Positions 7,065 to 13,098 of a stretch of DNA of 29,618 bases are shown here, piece after piece. The DNA is from a virus, in the IMG/VR virus record IMGVR_UViG_3300044715_000099, positions 1 through 29,618 of that record; one strand, given 5' to 3'. Numbering within the stretch: the stretch's first letter is position 1; every line of letters begins with the position of its first letter. The position numbers and the translations under genes were made by a program. Under the pieces are notes generated by a model. The model did no database searches. It was given only the letters and a program-made list of their open reading frames with translations, and had not been told where the DNA came from.

Positions 7065-7186
7065 CCAGATAATCACCAGATAATGTCTTAATATCACTTT
7101 GCTCACATACTACATAATGATTATCTAATAATGATTATATGTGGACATAATCACTCATTATCTAACGATTATCTAGCTATTATCTC
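7065..7186. repeat. ATTATCT / AGATAAT repeats at 11-bp spacing
   Basis: CCAGATAAT occurs at 7065-7073 and 7076-7084, exactly 11 bp apart. The reverse orientation ATTATCT occurs at 7120-7126, 7157-7163, 7168-7174 and 7179-7185, the last three again at exact 11-bp steps. Spacing close to one helical turn places the units on one face of the DNA, which is typical of iterons bound by an initiator or of cooperative operators. Confidence 0.6.
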
Positions 7187-7295
7187 TCAGCCATTATGTC
7201 CGATTATAAAAGTTAGTAGCCACTAACCAAAAAGGCAATTTTCTGAAAGACCGCGCCCAGGGGCCCAGGGCCATGGGTCAATTTGGCTAGGTGCT

Positions 7296-7324
7296 CTCAC
7301 GAACAAATTTTTTATTTTTATAGA
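7296..7324 (+). promoter_or_regulatory. Candidate late promoter before terminase genes
   Basis: CTCACG (7296-7301) and TATAGA (7319-7324) are separated by 17 bp; the -35 hexamer is poor and the -10 is moderate. The spacer begins AACAAATTTTT, and the 14-base word ACGAACAAATTTTT is also present in the much better promoter at 16537-16565, at the same place relative to the hexamers. That shared word is the main reason for the call. Transcription would start close to 7331, leaving a very short leader before the ATG at 7344. Confidence 0.4.
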
Positions 7325-7343
7325 ATTGTGCTAACATCGCCTC

Positions 7344-7787
7344 ATGTTTCACTCCATACCCTATGAACCTCGCAAGCTCGAAGCCACAGAGGGACGGCTC
7401 GAAGCTATATACGCCGCAGCCAAGATTGGCTTGAAGGGCGACGCCCTTGCTTTAGCTGCAGGGATGTTACCCACTGAATACAGACAACTCACTCAGTTTG
7501 ATCCTGTCGCTGAAATGGCAGAACTCAAAGGCCGCGCTGATGGCGAGCGTGAGATGTCACAGGTTCTGCACGAAGCTGCACGCAACGGCGATGCTAAAGC
7601 AGCGCTTGAAATCCTAAAGCACCAGCACGGCTGGGTAGCCAAACAGCAGATTAATGTGGAAGTGGATCAGCGCATCTCCATCACGCAGGCATTAGAAGAT
7701 GCGCAAAAGCGAGTGATAGAAGCCATCGACATCACACCTAAAGAACATCTAGAGTTCCACGTGGAACAACAACAAAAGGCTGCCTAA
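7344..7787 (+). CDS. terS: Terminase small subunit
   Basis: The 147-residue product is the first gene of the late block and lies directly before the large terminase, the usual place for the DNA-recognition subunit. Residues about 20-55 (IYAAAKIGLKGDALALAAGMLPTEYRQL) read as a helix-turn-helix. The middle is Ala/Glu-rich helical sequence (ALEILKHQHGW is a typical segment of this family), and the tail is Gln/Lys-rich. The ATG at 7344 is the first start after an in-frame stop at 7332-7334. No ribosome site precedes it, so initiation on a very short leader is possible. Its stop codon abuts the GTG start of the next gene. The assignment rests on helix-turn-helix appearance plus position. Confidence 0.8.
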   Translation: MFHSIPYEPRKLEATEGRLEAIYAAAKIGLKGDALALAAGMLPTEYRQLTQFDPVAEMAELKGRADGEREMSQVLHEAARNGDAKAALEILKHQHGWVAKQQINVEVDQRISITQALEDAQKRVIEAIDITPKEHLEFHVEQQQKAA

Positions 7788-9314
7788 GTGCAAGAACCCA
7801 TCTACTCGGCAAAAGACGAACAAGAACTGATGAGCAGGTTGTGGAGTCCTGCGGTTAAAGACAACCCGCTGGCTTGGGTGATGTATACCTTCCCGTGGGG
7901 GCAAAAAGGCACTCCGTTGGAAAACTTCGTTGGGCCACGCAAATGGCAGAAAGAGGTCTTGACCCAGCTAGGCGAACACATCAAAGAAAACAACGGCAAG
8001 GTTGACTTCAACACATTCAGAATGGCAACGAGTTCTGGTCGTGGTATTGGTAAGTCTGCACTAGTCAGTTGGATAGTCATTTGGATGCTAACCACCCGGA
8101 TTGGCTCGTCCACTATAGTGTCAGCCAACAGTGAATCACAGCTACGATCTATCACATGGGCGGAGATTACCAAGTGGTTGTCCATGTCCATCAACTCGCA
8201 TTGGTTTGAAGTATCAGCCACAAGAGTGATGCCAGCCAAGTGGATCACGGAACTGGTCGAGCGTGACCTCAAGATGGGTACAAGATATTGGGGTGCAGAA
8301 GGGCGACTCTGGTCGGCTGAGAATCCCGACGCCTACGCGGGTGTGCATAACTTCTCAGGTGTATTATTGGTATTTGACGAGGCGTCAGGTATTGACGACT
8401 CAATATGGTCAGTCGCCGCGGGTTTCTTCACGGAGAACACGCCAAACAGATTCTGGTTGGCATTCTCGAACCCGCGGCGCAACTCTGGGTATTTCTACGA
8501 AACATTCCACGGCAAGCGTGACTTTTGGAAAAATAAGATTGTGGATGCTAGAACCGTAGAAGGTACAGATAAAGCAGTCTATCAGTCCATCATTGATGAA
8601 TACGGCGCAGACAGTTCGGCAGCACACGTTGAGGTCTATGGTCAATTCCCCAACGCGTCTGATGATCAGTTCATCTCTAGCTTGGTGGTGGATGAGGCCA
8701 TGACAAGAGAGAAGTACAAAGACCTATCCGCGCCCATTGTGATTGGCGTAGATCCAGCCCGTTTCGGTGCTGACTCTACTGTTATTGCTGTGCGCCAGGG
8801 GCGTGACATTCTTGAGATTAAAAAGCACAAAGGCGACGACACGATGGAAACAGTCGGGCGCATCATTGAGGCCATTGAAGAATACAAGCCAGCATTGGTC
8901 TGCATTGACGAAGGCGGTCTGGGTGCAGGCGTGGTGGATAGATTGAAGGAACAAAGGTACAAGATACGGGGTGTGAACTTCTCTAACCGCGCAGCCAACA
9001 TAATGATGTACGGCAACAAACGGGCAGAAATGTGGGGCTTGATGCGTGATTGGTTGAAGTCTGCGGCCATACCATCAGACCGCTATCTTAAGTCTGACCT
9101 GATCAGCCCACTGATGAAGCCAGACAGCAAGGGTGCCATCTTCTTGGAAAGCAAGAAAGACATGAAGTCCCGTGGTCTAGCGTCACCCGACGCAGCCGAT
9201 GCCATTGCTTTGACGTTTGCCTATCCTGTGGCTCATCGTCAGTATGTTGACAAGTCACCGCGGCGTGGCTATTCTAGTATGCAATCTGTCACTAACTCAT
9301 GGATGGGATCGTAA
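7788..9314 (+). CDS. terL: Terminase large subunit (ATPase-nuclease)
   Basis: This 508-residue motor drives DNA into the prohead and cuts concatemers. It starts with GTG at 7788, immediately after the small-subunit stop, with AAAAGG inside the preceding gene as a likely ribosome site. The ATPase part has the Walker A loop SSGRGIGKS (82-90), Walker B LLVFDEAS (193-200) and a coupling segment, LAFSNPRR, at 224-231. The RNase H-like nuclease part has IGVDPARFGADS (319-330, catalytic Asp322), CIDEGGLGAG (372-381, Asp374) and SPDAADAIALTF (about 478-489). Length and motif order are complete. The motifs alone do not decide between headful and cohesive-end packaging; the P22-like context favours headful. 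Confidence 0.95.
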   Translation: MQEPIYSAKDEQELMSRLWSPAVKDNPLAWVMYTFPWGQKGTPLENFVGPRKWQKEVLTQLGEHIKENNGKVDFNTFRMATSSGRGIGKSALVSWIVIWMLTTRIGSSTIVSANSESQLRSITWAEITKWLSMSINSHWFEVSATRVMPAKWITELVERDLKMGTRYWGAEGRLWSAENPDAYAGVHNFSGVLLVFDEASGIDDSIWSVAAGFFTENTPNRFWLAFSNPRRNSGYFYETFHGKRDFWKNKIVDARTVEGTDKAVYQSIIDEYGADSSAAHVEVYGQFPNASDDQFISSLVVDEAMTREKYKDLSAPIVIGVDPARFGADSTVIAVRQGRDILEIKKHKGDDTMETVGRIIEAIEEYKPALVCIDEGGLGAGVVDRLKEQRYKIRGVNFSNRAANIMMYGNKRAEMWGLMRDWLKSAAIPSDRYLKSDLISPLMKPDSKGAIFLESKKDMKSRGLASPDAADAIALTFAYPVAHRQYVDKSPRRGYSSMQSVTNSWMGS

Positions 9315-9592
9315 TGGCCACGAAAAAACATGACAAACCAATACCCCGCACGACCACGGGTAAAGGTGCAAACTACAAACCCACCGAAAAAGGTGCGGGT
9401 ATGACTGCCAAAGGAAGGGCTGAGTACAATGCAAAAAATAACGCAAATCTTAAACCGCCTGCTCCAAATCCTAAGACTAAAGCCGACGCAGGCCGTAAAG
9501 CCAGCTTCTGCGCCAGGATGTCAGGAGTTGTCAAAAACGCCAAAGGCGACGCCCCCCGCGCGAAAGCCGCGCTCAAAAGTTGGAAATGTTAA
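9314..9592 (+). CDS. Small basic phage protein, DUF6321-like
   Basis: The chosen ATG overlaps the large-terminase stop (TAATG) and has GGATGGG about 7 bp upstream, giving 92 residues; an in-frame ATG at 9299 would add five residues. The protein is Lys/Ala-rich with GAGMTAKGRAEYNAKN, then FCARMSGVV, and ends LKSWKC, a pattern I recall as DUF6321 in environmental tailed phages. No function is established. Its charge and place between terminase and portal suggest a DNA- or capsid-associated accessory protein. Confidence 0.75.
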   Translation: MATKKHDKPIPRTTTGKGANYKPTEKGAGMTAKGRAEYNAKNNANLKPPAPNPKTKADAGRKASFCARMSGVVKNAKGDAPRAKAALKSWKC

Positions 9593-9605
9593 CAAGGAGA
9601 AAGAA

Positions 9606-9779
9606 ATGGCAAAACCAGGACTATACGCAAACATTCACGCAAAGAAGGCTCGCATCGCTGCAGGCTCAGGTGAGAAGATGAGAAAGCCAGGCAGTGCAGG
9701 AGCACCAACTGCCAAGGCGTTCAAAGAATCTGCTAAGACAGCCAAGCCTGCAAAGGCAGCCGCTAAGAAAGGCAAATGA
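9606..9779 (+). CDS. 57-residue Lys/Ala-rich phage protein (KPGLYANI type)
   Basis: The ATG at 9606 is preceded by AAGGAGA at good spacing. The same frame is open further upstream, but the only strong ribosome site is here. The product begins MAKPGLYANIHAKKARIAAG, contains GEKMRKPG and ends in a Lys/Ala-rich tail. Proteins of this look recur in environmental phage genomes next to terminase and portal genes, without known function. The strong positive charge suggests binding to DNA or RNA. The next gene begins on its stop (ATGA). Confidence 0.75.
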   Translation: MAKPGLYANIHAKKARIAAGSGEKMRKPGSAGAPTAKAFKESAKTAKPAKAAAKKGK

Positions 9780-9919
9780 TGCCGTTGAAAAAATCTGCAA
9801 GCAAAGAGGCGTTTCGCAAGAATATTAAAGCTGAAGTGCAATCAGGCAAACCAGTCAAGCAAGCCGTGGCAATCGCCTACTCAGTCAAACGTGAAGCTGC
9901 CAAAAAAGGTAAAAAATAA
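9776..9919 (+). CDS. Small basic protein, DUF6496-like
   Basis: This 47-residue frame (46 if the second of two adjacent ATGs is used) starts inside the stop of the preceding gene and ends in a TAATG overlap with the following one. The core GKPVKQAVAIAYSVKREA together with the start MPLKKSASKEAFRKNI fits the DUF6496 family, whose members carry the conserved GKPxKQAVAIA stretch. It is Lys-rich and probably helical. Function is unknown. Translational coupling links it to both neighbours. Confidence 0.75.
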   Translation: MMPLKKSASKEAFRKNIKAEVQSGKPVKQAVAIAYSVKREAAKKGKK

Positions 9920-10224
9920 TGTTTCCAAAACTACCAAGCCTACCTCAAGATAAAGCCAACCACGCCATTTGGGGCGCCATACTAGCCTTTGGTGTGTATG
10001 TTGTTGCCAGCGTATTGGACATTCCATTTGCTGCCGAACTAGGATTAGTGGCCGCCGCAGGTGCAGCCGTTGCTAAAGAAGTGTCCGACAAACTTGCTAA
10101 CATCAAGGCAGCTAAGTTAGGACAAAAACCACCGCACGGCGTTGAAGTCTATGATGCAGTTGCTACCGCAGCAGGCGGTCTAATTATTTATTTATCATCA
10201 CAGCTTGGAAACTACATTAAATGA
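9919..10224 (+). CDS. Small membrane protein with DKxxH and KE..D motifs
   Basis: The 101-residue product has two or three hydrophobic segments (about residues 17-33, 38-51 and 82-96). Polar marks flank them: DKANHAIWG at 11-19, KEVSDK near 54-59 and YDAVATAAGG near 78-87. This Asp/His/Lys-Glu/Asp layout resembles DUF2279/YfiM-like membrane proteins that occur in phages. A role in lysis or membrane passage of DNA is possible, but no holin-specific signature is seen. It starts in a TAATG overlap and ends in an ATGA overlap with the GroES-like gene. Confidence 0.65.
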   Translation: MFPKLPSLPQDKANHAIWGAILAFGVYVVASVLDIPFAAELGLVAAAGAAVAKEVSDKLANIKAAKLGQKPPHGVEVYDAVATAAGGLIIYLSSQLGNYIK

Positions 10225-10493
10225 TGCGTCCCTTAAGTAATTGTGTTTTAATTCGTCAAGATATTGAAAAGTTATCTTCTTTAATAGTTTTACCCCAAAG
10301 CAAGTTATTTAGCGGTATCATTGTGGCTGCAGGCGACGGCAAGAAATTACCAAAAGGTAATCTTGAGCCTATGAACGTCAAAGTCGGCGACCACGTGCTA
10401 TTTGGTGAATATTCAGGCCAAAAGGTTACTGTGGACGGCGAAGAACTATTGATGATGCGCGAACCAGACGTGATCGGGATATTAAATGAGTGA
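10221..10493 (+). CDS. groES: GroES-like co-chaperonin
   Basis: The 90-residue product matches the Cpn10 family along its whole length. It starts with RPLSNCVLIRQD, has a mobile-loop region with the IVL tripeptide (SSLIVLPQSK, about 19-28), then GIIVAAGDGKKL, VKVGDHVLFGEYSGQ and VDGEELLMMREPDVIGIL. It would cap the host GroEL ring and help fold phage proteins, as T4 gp31 does for its coat protein. It sits directly before the portal gene (8-bp overlap), so it is made with the head proteins. The mobile loop is somewhat short compared with bacterial GroES. Of its two adjacent ATGs, the first overlaps the upstream stop. Confidence 0.88.
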   Translation: MMRPLSNCVLIRQDIEKLSSLIVLPQSKLFSGIIVAAGDGKKLPKGNLEPMNVKVGDHVLFGEYSGQKVTVDGEELLMMREPDVIGILNE

Positions 10494-12729
10494 TCCAACA
10501 GGCATAAACAAAGCAGGTCAAGTAGCCAACGTAGGTAGTAATCCTACTGGCCCAGACGATCACCGCGACAAACTCGCCGAAATGCGTCATCGCTACACAA
10601 TGGCGATTTCAGCATATTCCGATAGTCGTGAGGATGAACTTGATGACTTGCGGTTTATGGCAGGATCACCAGACAACCAATGGCAATGGCCAGCAGACGT
10701 ATTGCAAACCCGTGGTTCAGTCCAAGGTCAGACCATCAACGCTCGCCCATGCCTAACAATTAACAAACTGCCGCAACACGTTCGTATGGTTACAAACGAA
10801 CAGCGTCAGAACCGCCCAAGCGGTAAGGTCATTCCAGCAGACGACAACGCAGACGTACAAGTTGCAGCCATCTATGACGGCATGGTTCGTCATATTGAGT
10901 ATATGTCAGACGCTGACGTGGCCTACGACACAGCCTGCGAGAACCAAGTGACGTATGGTGAAGGTTACATCCGCGTTCTTACAGAATACTGCGACGAGAA
11001 CACGTTTGATCAAGACCTACGCATTGGTCGTATTCGCAATAGTTTCAGTGTGTACATGGATCCAATGTCACAAGACCCAACGGGCGCTGATGCCGAATGG
11101 TGTTTTATAACAGAAGATTTAACCAAAGAAGAATATGAGCGTGAGTACCCGAACGCGGCGCCCCTCAGTTCTATGTTGGCAAGCGGTGTAAACGACCAGT
11201 ATCTTAGCCAGTGGTTAGATGAAAACACCATCCGTATTGCTGAGTATTTTTACTACACACACAAAAAAGAAACATTGAACTTGTACCCAGGCAACAACTC
11301 ATTCTTTGTGGGTACGCCTGAAGATAAAGACATGAAGCGCATGGGTGTTAAACCTATCCGCAGTCGTGAAGTAGATCGCCGCAAAGTCATGTGGATGAAA
11401 ACAAACGGCTTTGAAGTCTTGCAAGAGCAAGAGTGGGCTGGTAAGTACATCCCTGTCGTACGCGTGATTGGTAACGAATTTGAAGTAGAAGGTCAAATCT
11501 ACATCTCTGGTTTGGTACGTAATGCCAAAGATGCACAACGTATGTATAACTATTGGACTAGCCAAGAAGCTGAGATGTTGGCTTTGGCGCCCAAAGCACC
11601 GTTTATTGGTTATGGCGGTCAGTTTGAAGGCTACGAAATGCAGTGGAAAACAGCCAATACGACCAACTGGCCGTACTTGGAAGTGAACCCTGACGTCACA
11701 GATGGCGCAGGCGCTGTATTACCGTTGCCACAACGTGCAGCCCCACCGCTACCACAGACAGGCTTGATTCAAGCCAAGATGGGTGCAAGTGAGGACATCA
11801 AATCAACCACAGGTCAGTATGACTCTAGTTTAGGTATGGGTGGTAACGAACGCTCAGGTCGTGCTATTTTGGCTCGCGAAAAACAAGGCGACACAGGTAC
11901 TTATCACTACGTAGACAATTTGGCACGTGCTATTCGTCACGTTACACGTCAGTTAGTGGACATGATTCCTAAGATTTACGATACAGAGCGTATTGCTCGT
12001 ATTGTGGGTATTGATGGCGAAGTGGAAATGGTCAAAATCAACCCAGAACAGCCAGAACCAGTCAAAGAAATCCGTGACATGGAGTCAGGCATCTTGATTG
12101 AGAAGATTTACAACCCAGGCGTCGGTAAATACGACGTGGTTGTGACCACTGGCCCAAGCTATATGACCAAACGTCAAGAATCTATGGACGCAATGAGTCA
12201 AATTCTGCAAGGCAACCCACAGTTGTGGAGCGTTGCGGGTGATTTATTTGTTAAAAACATGGATTGGCCTGGCGCGCAAGAGTTGGCAGACCGCTTGGCT
12301 AAAACAATTGATCCAAAATTGCTTGAAAATGGTGATAAAGACCCTGCGTTGCAAGCTGCAGAACAGCAAATGCAAGCGATGGGTCAAGAAATGGAACAAA
12401 TGTACGCCATGATGCAGAATTTCCAGAAATCTGTGGAAGTTCAAGACTTAGAGCGTAAGAATTTTGAAGCTGACATCAAGGCGTATCAGGCTGAAACTCA
12501 GCGAATCAGTGCAGTTTCAGCAGGCATGACAGCAGAGCAGATTCAAGACATTGTAATGGGTACCATTGCAGCGGCTTTGGACACAGGCGACCTAGTTGGT
12601 CAAGAATTACAGCGTGAACCAATGCAAATGCCTGAGATGCCACAGCAAGGAATGCCGATGGAAGGTCAAATACCCCCTGAAATGATGCCGATGGAAGGTC
12701 AAGTACCGCCTGAAGGGATGCCACAATGA
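10486..12729 (+). CDS. Portal protein, P22 gp1 type
   Basis: The 747-residue product is close in length to P22 portal (725). Family-like segments include FMAGSPDNQWQWP, the INARPCLTINKLPQHVRM stretch followed by NEQRQNRPS, and QVTYGEGYIRV (about residues 55-170). GNERSGRAILAREKQGDTG (about 455-473) also fits. It forms the dodecameric DNA channel at one head vertex and binds terminase and the gp4-like adaptor. The last 120 residues are helical and Gln/Met-rich, ending in a Met/Pro/Gln tail with an 11-residue repeat. The ATG overlaps the GroES-like gene by 8 bp, with GGGAT upstream. The downstream gene starts in its stop (ATGA). Confidence 0.93.
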   Translation: MSDPTGINKAGQVANVGSNPTGPDDHRDKLAEMRHRYTMAISAYSDSREDELDDLRFMAGSPDNQWQWPADVLQTRGSVQGQTINARPCLTINKLPQHVRMVTNEQRQNRPSGKVIPADDNADVQVAAIYDGMVRHIEYMSDADVAYDTACENQVTYGEGYIRVLTEYCDENTFDQDLRIGRIRNSFSVYMDPMSQDPTGADAEWCFITEDLTKEEYEREYPNAAPLSSMLASGVNDQYLSQWLDENTIRIAEYFYYTHKKETLNLYPGNNSFFVGTPEDKDMKRMGVKPIRSREVDRRKVMWMKTNGFEVLQEQEWAGKYIPVVRVIGNEFEVEGQIYISGLVRNAKDAQRMYNYWTSQEAEMLALAPKAPFIGYGGQFEGYEMQWKTANTTNWPYLEVNPDVTDGAGAVLPLPQRAAPPLPQTGLIQAKMGASEDIKSTTGQYDSSLGMGGNERSGRAILAREKQGDTGTYHYVDNLARAIRHVTRQLVDMIPKIYDTERIARIVGIDGEVEMVKINPEQPEPVKEIRDMESGILIEKIYNPGVGKYDVVVTTGPSYMTKRQESMDAMSQILQGNPQLWSVAGDLFVKNMDWPGAQELADRLAKTIDPKLLENGDKDPALQAAEQQMQAMGQEMEQMYAMMQNFQKSVEVQDLERKNFEADIKAYQAETQRISAVSAGMTAEQIQDIVMGTIAAALDTGDLVGQELQREPMQMPEMPQQGMPMEGQIPPEMMPMEGQVPPEGMPQ
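12652..12702 (+). repeat. In-frame 33-bp period repeat at the portal 3' end
   Basis: An 18-base word starting ATGCCGATGG is present identically at 12652-12669 and 12685-12702. It encodes two units of MPMEGQxPPE plus one residue (11-residue period). The tail is probably disordered and could vary by slippage. Confidence 0.7.
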
Positions 12730-13088
12730 GTTGCGAAAAGTTTGTAGGAATGTTGTTTTTAGCTCGTGATGTGACCCATTCAGCACATTTGAACACTCGT
12801 AGCTATGCAAAACACAAAGCTTTGCAGAAGTTTTACGAAAACATTATCGAACGCGCGGACGCGTTTGCTGAGGCTTATCAAGGTCGTAAGGGTTTAATTG
12901 GTCCAATCAGTTTAATGTCTGCAAAAAAGACCAATAATGTTGTTGAGTTTTTAGAAGATCAGCTTGCTGATTTAGAAGCAATGCGTTACGATGTATGCGA
13001 CAAAACAGATGCGCCGTTGCAAAACTTAATAGACGAAATTATTGATTTATATTTGTCAACTTTATATAAATTGCGCTTCTTAGCATAA
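12726..13088 (+). CDS. DUF5856-like helical protein (Dps/ferritin-like appearance)
   Basis: This 120-residue, mostly helical product starts inside the portal stop (ATGA). The segment VTHSAHLNTRSYAKHKAL (16-33), then FYENIIERADAFAEAYQG, fits the DUF5856 phage family, in which conserved His residues lie on a four-helix-bundle scaffold. By fold it may resemble Dps or ferritin proteins, but metal binding has not been shown and cannot be read from the sequence. It lies between portal and tailspike, so it is probably virion-associated or an assembly helper. The final segment, IIDLYLSTLYKLRFLA, is amphipathic. Confidence 0.7.
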   Translation: MSCEKFVGMLFLARDVTHSAHLNTRSYAKHKALQKFYENIIERADAFAEAYQGRKGLIGPISLMSAKKTNNVVEFLEDQLADLEAMRYDVCDKTDAPLQNLIDEIIDLYLSTLYKLRFLA

Positions 13089-13098
13089 GGAACCAAAT

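Larger units (their letters stand above)
6639..7148. repeat. Array of 17 DnaA-box-like 9-mers
   Basis: The unit is TTGTCCACA or a close variant. Minus-oriented copies start at 6639, 6648, 6659, 6671, 6715, 6724, 6883, 6892 and 7140. Plus-oriented copies start at 6812, 6821, 6830, 6913, 6922, 7035, 7044 and 7053. Two are the exact E. coli consensus TTATCCACA (6821-6829, 7044-7052), each the middle member of a contiguous triplet. The two triplets (6812-6838, 7035-7061) differ at one base of 27. Most groups are head to tail with no gap, an unusually tight packing. DnaA of the host is the obvious candidate ligand; a phage initiator or repressor is the alternative. Confidence 0.75.
6551..7343. promoter_or_regulatory. 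793-bp divergent non-coding region, candidate replication origin
   Basis: No gene is supported on either strand. The region separates the minus-strand amidoligase cassette from the plus-strand late genes. From left to right it holds a leader, the DnaA-like 9-mer array (6639-7061), a perfect inverted repeat, AT-rich DNA with two smaller palindromic elements, an 11-bp-spaced repeat set (7065-7186) and a GC-rich patch at 7251-7278 with two CCCAGGG words and the palindrome GGCCCAGGGCC (7262-7272). A candidate promoter follows before the small terminase gene. DnaA-type sites beside AT-rich DNA and iterons are the usual make-up of replication origins; a DnaA-titration locus or a divergent operator are alternatives. 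Confidence 0.65.

Noticed and set aside
6591-7301. TGCTCTCACG at 6591 and 7292 as attachment-site-like direct repeats flanking the origin-like region
   Set aside because: Ten bases is too short to stand out in 29.6 kb, and no integrase or other mobility gene is present.
9299-9592. Upstream ATG at 9299 as start of the DUF6321-like gene
   Set aside because: The ATG at 9314 has the TAATG overlap used by many genes here and a ribosome site at proper distance; the family-like sequence begins there.
9429-9605. Upstream extension of the 57-residue Lys-rich gene within the preceding gene
   Set aside because: The extension overlaps another real gene in a different frame and lacks a ribosome site, while AAGGAGA lies directly before the ATG at 9606.
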